NCBI RefSeq assembly: GCF_001522545.3
Contig: NC_031770.1
Span: 107,176,130-107,240,129, forward strand
DNA: 64,000 bases
Origin: Parus major
Lineage: Eukaryota; Chordata; Aves; Passeriformes; Paridae
Reading direction: 5' to 3'
A model generated the notes under the pieces. The model saw only the letters and a list, made by a program, of their open reading frames with translations. It was not told the origin of the DNA and ran no database searches. Below, one piece after another: positions 60,801 to 64,000 of this stretch. Both the position numbers and the translations under genes were made by a program. Positions within the stretch are counted from its first letter, which is position 1, and the number at the start of each line of letters is the position of its first letter.

Positions 60801-63523
60801 GCAAGAGGGTTTTTTGTGGGATTTTTTCCCCAGCCAGAGCTTGGTTTCACTCAATCACTGCTGTTCACAAAAATAGGAATGGCCAAGATGGTTTCAATGC
60901 AGTGAGTCACAGGCTATGAATAGTGTGATTTTACACCTATTCCACAGGCTTCACCCTGCCAGCAACCTTTTGCATTCCCTAATCTTTCAAAGCCTTCATT
61001 CCCAGTTGCTTTCTTCCAGTGGTTTAAACATTAACACACATCCAAGCATCCTGTTTGCTTTGCCTCAAGCTTGCAACTGTTCAGCTATTTGGAAAGCTTT
61101 GGGCTCCCGGGACGGCTACAGTCAAATAACCTCGGGTGATGTTGTCTTTCCTAGCGTGTTCTAGCAGCTGTTTAATTAAACTCCAAATGAGTTGGTTCTG
61201 GGAAGACAGCACTGGGGCAGCTGTCTGCTCCCTGCCCTCCCATGGCCAATTGTTGCTTGGTCATCAGTCTCCTTTTTGGGAATTGGTAGGTGGGTTTGTG
61301 GTAGGATATTAGGTAGATGAGCTGCACAAAGAAAAACTAACCCCTAAAGCCTCTGTTATTTTTACAGGGGATATCATAGTATATTACAATTTGGAAAGCA
61401 GCCAACTGCTGTCCTGGTCCTTCCCTTGATATTCCCCCTTAATGGCCATTGCTGATTCTCCATGATGAGCTGTACTGGAAAGGGAGTTTCAGAGGAGAAG
61501 GCAGATTCTTTTAATTAAAAATTAAAGCTGACTTTTATTTTTAACATGGCTATTGCGTAATGCGCTGAGCTAGAACAAATCCTCCCCTGTTTATTTTCAA
61601 TGAGGGGAGAAAAAAACCCCTTTTATTCTACCAGGAACAGGCTTCAATGTTAATTTAATGTGAACTAATGGGCGTCCCAGCAGACATGTGATTTGTGGGT
61701 GGCAAATTCCTCGACACGGATGAGGAATGTTCAGGCACATCCATGCTGGCGCGGAGGTGGCTCAGCAGCACCCTTTCCCACAGCCTTTAATCCCAATTTT
61801 GCATTTTACCCCTGGGTTGTAGGCAAAAGCCTGTTATCAGGAATAGCCTGATCTTCTCTCTGTAGGAGAAAACAGGGTTGTGAAATGCTGTTGGGAGAGG
61901 GAATTGCATGGGGACAGGGTTTGCAATTCTTTTCCCTGTCAGGTCAAGCAGGGACGCAAGGTTGGGGAAAAACGTTAAACATTGGATGGCCCTTAAAATA
62001 ACCAGTTTAGAGGGTTAGACCTGCAGAAGTGCCCAAGCTGACAGCCAAGGACGTGAAGATGCTGGCCTGGGATCTCATCCCTGCAGGGACTGGGAACTAG
62101 AAATGCTCTGCTTCAGATTTGCACCCTGAAGGGGTGTTGAGAGGCAGAGGAGGGGAGATAATGTTGGCTGCTGTCTTGGAGGTAGGAAGGAGTTTTTAGA
62201 AGAAACATGCAGAGTACAGTCAAATTAGGAAGCAGGTTCACACCAGCACCCAAATTCATAGAATCATAGAATTGTTAATGTTGGAAATAACATTTGAGAT
62301 CATCGAGTGCAATCCTTAACCCAACACTGCCAAGTCCACCACAAAACCGTGTCTCCAACTGCCACTTCCACACTTTTTTTAATGCCTCCAGAGACAGTGA
62401 TTTCACCACTTTCCTGGACAGCCTATTACAATTCCTGACCATTCTTTTGGTGAATAAATTTTTCCTAATACCCAACCTAAACCTCCATTGGCACAGCTTG
62501 AAGCCATTTCATCTTGTCCTGTCACTTGTCACCTGTCACTTGTCAAATGGTGCTGCTTTCTAGTGCAGTGCTTCCCAGCAGTGCTTGCTGCTCCTGATGT
62601 CTTTGGAGCTGTGGAGCTGAACGTTTGCCCTTTGCTCAAATCAGGACAGGAGAAAGCAAAGGCAGTTGGGTGACACTGTGGTCAGTGCCAGCTCCCACCT
62701 GTCCTTCCTTGCTCTGAACTTGGAGTCTTGTGGGATGGACTTTTCCATCAGGCTTTAATGGGATGCTCACGGGATCAAGGCTGAGATGGGGCAAACAAAT
62801 CATTAATTTGATGTGGACCTTCAGTGCCATGTGCTGCACTGAAGATCCCTGAAGGGTCTCAGCCCTTGCCCTGCTGCCTTGGCACTGATTGGAGCTATGG
62901 AGTCAGGCTGTGCTTTGCTTCTGGCAAGCAACAGGTGTGGAGCAGGTTTTGGGCTTCATCATCTCTTGCCCCCAAGAGCTGTTCTTTAGGTTTTAATAAA
63001 CTGAGTCTGAGAAGGGAAGCCCGACTAAAATGCTGTGCTGAGGTTGCACGTGCCATCCAGGTTGCTCCTACCAGGTGTCCCAAGGGTGTGGGTCGTGTTA
63101 CCACTCCTGCCTGATGTGCCAAATGCCAGTGCTGGTGTCCACTCTGGATCATCTCCTGTGCCTGTTGTGGGCTAGCAGAACAGGTCACCCCTTGCTGAGG
63201 GTGGGCTGGAATGTTTTGAAAGCCAGGGTGCAGGTGGGTTTGGGTGTTCCACGTGGCGTAGCGTGCCCCCAGTTAATTTTCCCTCTCTGTCCTCCCCACA
63301 AAGCTGGAAGGTGACAAGCTGGCGCTGCCGGTGAGCCCCAGCCCGGTGAGCCCCGCACCCACGCCCAGCCCCAAGCCTCCCGAGGCAGCCGTGCTCACCG
63401 TGGAGCCCTCTCCTTCAGAGAAGAAATGCTTCTTTGTCGACGAAGCCGAGCCTCTCCTGCGCTGCGACTCCACCTCCAGCGGCTCCTCTGCGCTCAGCCG
63501 GACAGGCTCTTTTATTACCAAAG
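30801..63523 (+). CDS. TNFRSF21: TNFRSF21 / death receptor 6 (DR6), spliced, 3' end outside window
   Basis: Type I membrane receptor of the TNF receptor superfamily with an intracellular death domain. In mammals DR6 promotes JNK signalling and cell death, restrains T- and B-cell responses, limits oligodendrocyte maturation and myelination, and acts in axon pruning (family knowledge). Joining 30801-30854, 36589-37243, 38933-39430, 54063-54328 and 63304-63523 gives 564 codons plus one base, all phases matching. Inclusion of 60710-60763 adds 18 codons. Order: signal peptide (about 1-28), four cysteine-rich domains (about 42-203) with 18 cysteines spaced as in mammalian DR6, stalk (204-339), transmembrane helix (about 341-357), death domain (about 403-489) and a Pro/Ser-rich tail. 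The remaining 75 or so residues lie past the window. No disruption is seen. Confidence 0.97.
31272..31331. repeat. (ATCC)n microsatellite in intron 1
   Basis: About 15 uninterrupted ATCC units, 60 bp, roughly 420 bp into intron 1 and close to the promoter. Likely length-polymorphic. Confidence 0.97.
33375..33487 (-). mobile_element. CR1 LINE 3' end, antisense, short
   Basis: Starts 'ttcatagaatcatagaatgg', continues 'gggttggaagggaccttaaa' and 'cccctgccatgggcaggtgt' and fades after 'ccactggaccaggtttctca'. A 5'-truncated copy of only about 110 bp. The well preserved octamer end suggests moderate age. Confidence 0.92.
34790..35070. other. candidate regulatory element in intron 1
   Basis: Repeat-free block with 'gggatgcgtcacggagatta' (CRE/AP-1-like core), 'aagcgctttgttaaatcatg' and 'ttgacgtgccgtaattagtc'. 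It stands out from the surrounding intron by its density of such motifs and CpGs. Evidence is compositional only. Confidence 0.3.
36589..37243 (+). CDS. TNFRSF21: TNFRSF21 exon 2: cysteine-rich ligand-binding domains
   Basis: Encodes residues 19-236 plus the first base of codon 237. It completes the signal peptide and carries all four cysteine-rich domains. Cysteines fall at 59, 62, 72, 80, 83, 98, 101, 105, 115, 123, 125, 136, 142, 160, 163, 178, 184 and 203. From the human DR6 pattern the expected bridges are 59-72, 62-80, 83-98, 101-115, 105-123, 125-136, 142-160, 163-178 and 184-203. The motif [20 protein letters not shown] is nearly unchanged from mammals. An N-glycosylation sequon lies at N133 (NDT). 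The donor AAG|GTAATG lacks G at +5 and is weak. Read-through into intron 2 meets a stop after five codons. Confidence 0.97.
37244..38932 (+). other. TNFRSF21 intron 2
   Basis: GT-AG intron of 1.7 kb, phase 1. No repeat, exon or RNA gene is recognised. If retained it ends translation at the TGA at 37258-37260. An ATTAAA hexamer occurs near 37395 and could in principle serve intronic polyadenylation. Confidence 0.85.
38933..39430 (+). CDS. TNFRSF21: TNFRSF21 exon 3: stalk, transmembrane helix, proximal cytoplasmic tail
   Basis: Acceptor cctcccgcag, donor ATG|GTGAGC (strong), phases 1 and 1. It encodes residues 237-402 plus one base of codon 403. The extracellular stalk (to about 339) is rich in Ser, Thr, Gly and Pro, with sequons at N239 (NSS), N265 (NET) and N270 (NET). 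It is poorly conserved against mammals, as expected for this spacer. The transmembrane core [17 protein letters not shown] spans about 340-356 and is essentially identical to mammalian DR6; the cysteine at its inner end corresponds to a palmitoylated residue reported in human DR6. The basic stretch after it ([13 protein letters not shown]) and WIYYCNGHG, leading into the death domain, are also conserved. Confidence 0.96.
40347..40363 (+). repeat. G-run, possible G-quadruplex
   Basis: Two runs of seven G separated by one T, then TGG. On the sense strand of TNFRSF21 this could form a quadruplex in DNA or pre-mRNA. Low complexity; function unknown. Confidence 0.6.
46676..47105 (-). mobile_element. 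CR1 LINE 3' end, antisense, about 430 bp
   Basis: Lacks the very tip but has 'gtgccacccactagatcagg', 'ctggctttgaacacttccag', 'ggaagaatttcttccttatg', 'ccttttcttctctagactga' and 'agccttctctggaccttatt', ending at 'gctggacacagcacaccagc'. Antisense to the TNFRSF21 transcript. Confidence 0.9.
48720..48890 (+). mobile_element. CR1 LINE internal 3' fragment
   Basis: Matches the CR1 segment 'tgtccagagaagggcagtgg', 'aggtgaaggggctggggcac', 'agtctgaggaggaatggctg', 'tttagcctggagaaaaggaa' and 'tctctacaactccgacagga'. The usual 3' continuation is missing and is replaced at about 48891 by a hairpin. Sequence from about 48285 to 48719 may be a more decayed upstream part of the same element, but I cannot confirm it. 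Confidence 0.85.
48891..48971. repeat. near-perfect inverted repeat / hairpin in intron 3
   Basis: Left arm 48891-48929 and right arm 48936-48971 are reverse complements apart from three single substitutions and a 3-nt bulge, separated by a 6-nt loop (TTTGTA). In a sense transcript two of the three mismatches become G-U pairs. The whole is 81 nt, within the size of an animal microRNA precursor. It begins exactly where a CR1 fragment stops, so it may equally be a rearrangement scar. No homology to a named microRNA is claimed. Confidence 0.85.
50190..50460. other. candidate conserved noncoding element in intron 3
   Basis: Repeat-free block with 'ttattacgtgccattaagtc', 'gcccaatttattgaacggaa', 'tttgtcataaatcctgagcg' and 'ataaaaccggtgcaaatcaa'. 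It has unusually many CpG dinucleotides for an AT-rich intronic stretch, a texture often seen in conserved enhancers. No coding potential. Conservation not testable here. Confidence 0.35.
50751..50956. repeat. TC, TG and TA simple repeats
   Basis: A (CT)n-(GT)n-(AT)n compound microsatellite at 50751-50790, then TATA/TATC-rich tracts at about 50876-50956. Low complexity only. Confidence 0.85.
51892..52061. repeat. TA-rich simple repeat, left of LTR
   Basis: TATA/TATG-rich low-complexity DNA. The LTR at 52062 is inserted into it, and similar TA/TG-rich sequence resumes on the other side at 52806-52965. Confidence 0.8.
52062..52805 (+). mobile_element. solo LTR of an endogenous retrovirus (ERVL-like), about 744 bp
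   Basis: Starts TGTATTGGGCTTGTATGG and ends GTCCAGGCCTCA, giving TG...CA termini. The flanking five bases are TATAT on the left and TACAT on the right, a possible target-site duplication with one mismatch. It shares ordered blocks with the copy at 12204-13459 ('gtcaggttttggt', 'gccagaagcttcacccatgt', 'ctctgcagacacca', 'atcccattaccctattctgc'). No internal viral genes are present, so a solo LTR. Same orientation as TNFRSF21, in intron 3, 1.26 kb before the death-domain exon. Confidence 0.8.
52806..52965. repeat. TA/TG-rich simple repeat, right of LTR
   Basis: Continuation of the simple-repeat tract that hosts the LTR, with TATATG, TACACA and TATCTGTG elements. No coding content. Confidence 0.8.
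54063..54328 (+). CDS. TNFRSF21: TNFRSF21 exon 4: death domain
   Basis: Encodes the last two bases of codon 403 to codon 491. It begins [20 protein letters not shown] and continues through the death-domain helices ([51 protein letters not shown]), almost identical to mammals. Death domains recruit adaptors such as TRADD (family knowledge). The last residue is Pro (CCG), where mammals have Gln. The donor CCG|GTAACG lacks the +5 G and is weak; the acceptor (gtgccccgcag) is good. If intron 4 is retained, the frame runs 25 further codons to a stop, ending at 54403, and loses the C-terminal tail. Confidence 0.97.
56945..57116 (+). mobile_element. CR1 LINE 3' end fragment
   Basis: Landmarks 'ttgcccagagaggttgtaga', 'tgttcaaggccaggttggac', 'gagcagcctggtctagagga' and 'ttccaacccaaaccattttg'. 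5'-truncated, about 170 bp. Confidence 0.92.
60710..60763 (+). CDS. TNFRSF21: candidate TNFRSF21 cassette exon 4b (54 nt, in frame)
   Basis: Bounded by a good acceptor (gtcttcctttgcag|G) with a plausible branch point (ctaaa near 60681) and a strong donor (AAG|GTGAGA). It is 54 nt, phase 0 at both ends, and encodes [18 protein letters not shown] with no stop. Inclusion would insert 18 polar, Gln/Glu-rich residues between the death domain (…MEDTTP) and the tail (LEGDKLALP…). Mammalian DR6 joins these two directly, so this would be a lineage-specific or alternatively used segment. It could be a chance pseudo-exon; the preserved frame and the stronger splice sites than those of exon 4 itself argue for a real one. 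Confidence 0.5.
61490..61770. other. candidate conserved noncoding element in intron 4
   Basis: Repeat-free AT-rich block with 'cttttaattaaaaattaaag', 'ggctattgcgtaatgcgctg', 'atgttaatttaatgtgaact' and a few CpGs. Enhancer-like in texture. Conservation cannot be checked from one sequence. Confidence 0.3.
62257..62545 (-). mobile_element. CR1 LINE 3' end, antisense, about 290 bp
   Basis: Starts 'ttcatagaatcatagaattg', then 'accca acactgccaagtcc'-type sequence, 'aaaaccgtgtctccaactgc', 'atgcctccagagacagtgat', 'ggtgaataaatttttcctaa' and 'catcttgtcctgtcacttgt'. It is the same subfamily type as the tail at 2952-3095. It lies about 760 bp before the exon at 63304. Confidence 0.92.
63304..63523 (+). 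CDS. TNFRSF21: TNFRSF21 exon 5: Pro/Ser-rich cytoplasmic segment
   Basis: Acceptor cctccccacaaag, phase 0. It encodes LEGDKLALP, a proline/serine-rich stretch ([17 protein letters not shown]), then [20 protein letters not shown] and [20 protein letters not shown], ending ITK plus one base (phase 1). The second half is close to mammalian DR6; the Pro-rich part is more variable. The true donor AAG|GTACCG is weak. Two GTGAGC strings inside the exon, at 63331 and 63346, each encode Val-Ser of the Val-Ser-Pro repeats and look like stronger donors. The next exon, beginning with the GAA/Lys-rich continuation, is beyond the window. Confidence 0.96.
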
Positions 63524-64000
63524 GTACCGACCTGGGCAGAGGGGGAAGACAGAAGGGACACCATGGCATGTTCCATGTGGTCAGCAGACGTGATAGAGCT
63601 GCCCAACTCACAATATCATTAAAGTAAATAACTGGGGAAACTGGCTCTCCAGGATATGCTTATCACATCCTCATTCCTGATCAGAATATCCTGTTAGCAA
63701 AAATCATACAGATTTGAGACAGAAAAACATCTTTAAAGGCTTTTAACTCTTCGAAGTTCTGCCAGGGAAGTTGTAGCATCCCTGGGTGTTTGGGGGGTGT
63801 TTCTGTTGACTTTTGGCTCTTATGTTGGCCTGTGCATTTCTGCATGAGATGAAACCAGAGAATGTAATTTCCAGACATAAAGTACCATTAGGCATCTGCC
63901 TTTATTTTAGGGGCTTTAATTTACTGCATTTAACTTGGTGCATTTAATCATCTTTTAACTTCTGGTGAAGGTGAAACACTGAGCTCAGTCAATCTACCAA
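63524..64000 (+). other. TNFRSF21 intron 5, partial
   Basis: Start of the intron leading to the last coding exon. No exon, repeat or RNA gene is seen before the window ends. The terminal exon with the C-terminus and 3' UTR is not included. Confidence 0.8.

Larger units (their letters stand above)
54329..63303 (+). other. TNFRSF21 intron 4 (contains candidate cassette exon)
   Basis: GT-AG interval of 9.0 kb, phase 0, between the death-domain exon and the Pro/Ser-rich exon. It contains a CR1 at each end region, a candidate 54-nt exon at 60710-60763 and an AT-rich possible regulatory block. The remaining stretches (54329-56944, 57117-60709, 60764-61489, 61771-62256, 62546-63303) hold nothing I can name. 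Minus-strand open frames of 221 codons (54505-55170) and 204 codons (59336-59950) lack any family signature. Confidence 0.8.

Overview
The window is vertebrate nuclear DNA, almost certainly from a bird and probably a songbird. It contains many CR1 LINE tails ending in the ATTCTATG-type octamer and two solo LTRs of a kind common in passerine genomes (this lineage call is inference). The DNA is intron-rich with very low gene density, and the one gene I recognise has GT-AG introns. No bacterial genes, CRISPR arrays or tRNA/rRNA genes are visible.

The only supported gene is TNFRSF21 (death receptor 6, DR6) on the + strand. Its start codon is at 30801 in a CpG island and the last coding bases in the window are at 63523. 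Six coding exons can be placed: signal peptide start (30801-30854), four cysteine-rich domains (36589-37243), stalk, transmembrane segment and proximal cytoplasmic tail (38933-39430), death domain (54063-54328), a candidate 54-nt cassette exon (60710-60763) and a Pro/Ser-rich tail (63304-63523). All splice phases join correctly. The final exon, expected to encode about 76 residues plus the 3' UTR, lies past the right edge.

Layout: 1-30 kb is intergenic DNA upstream of TNFRSF21 with CR1 fragments, one ancient LINE relic, a solo LTR carrying a young 40-bp tandem array, microsatellites, and a few AT-rich blocks that could be conserved noncoding elements. The interval 30.3-31.1 kb is the TATA-less CpG-island promoter. 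It holds GC boxes, a pyrimidine-rich minisatellite, a short upstream ORF with a strong start context and the TNFRSF21 start. The rest is TNFRSF21 introns containing CR1 copies, a second LTR inserted in a TA-rich repeat, and a near-perfect 36-bp hairpin at 48.9 kb.

The most interesting points are the in-frame cassette exon between the death domain and the C-terminal tail, the upstream ORF, the intronic hairpin, and weak 5' splice sites after three exons combined with strong in-exon decoy donors. Nothing here looks like a multi-gene system. Novelty, if any, lies in the regulation and splicing of this one receptor.
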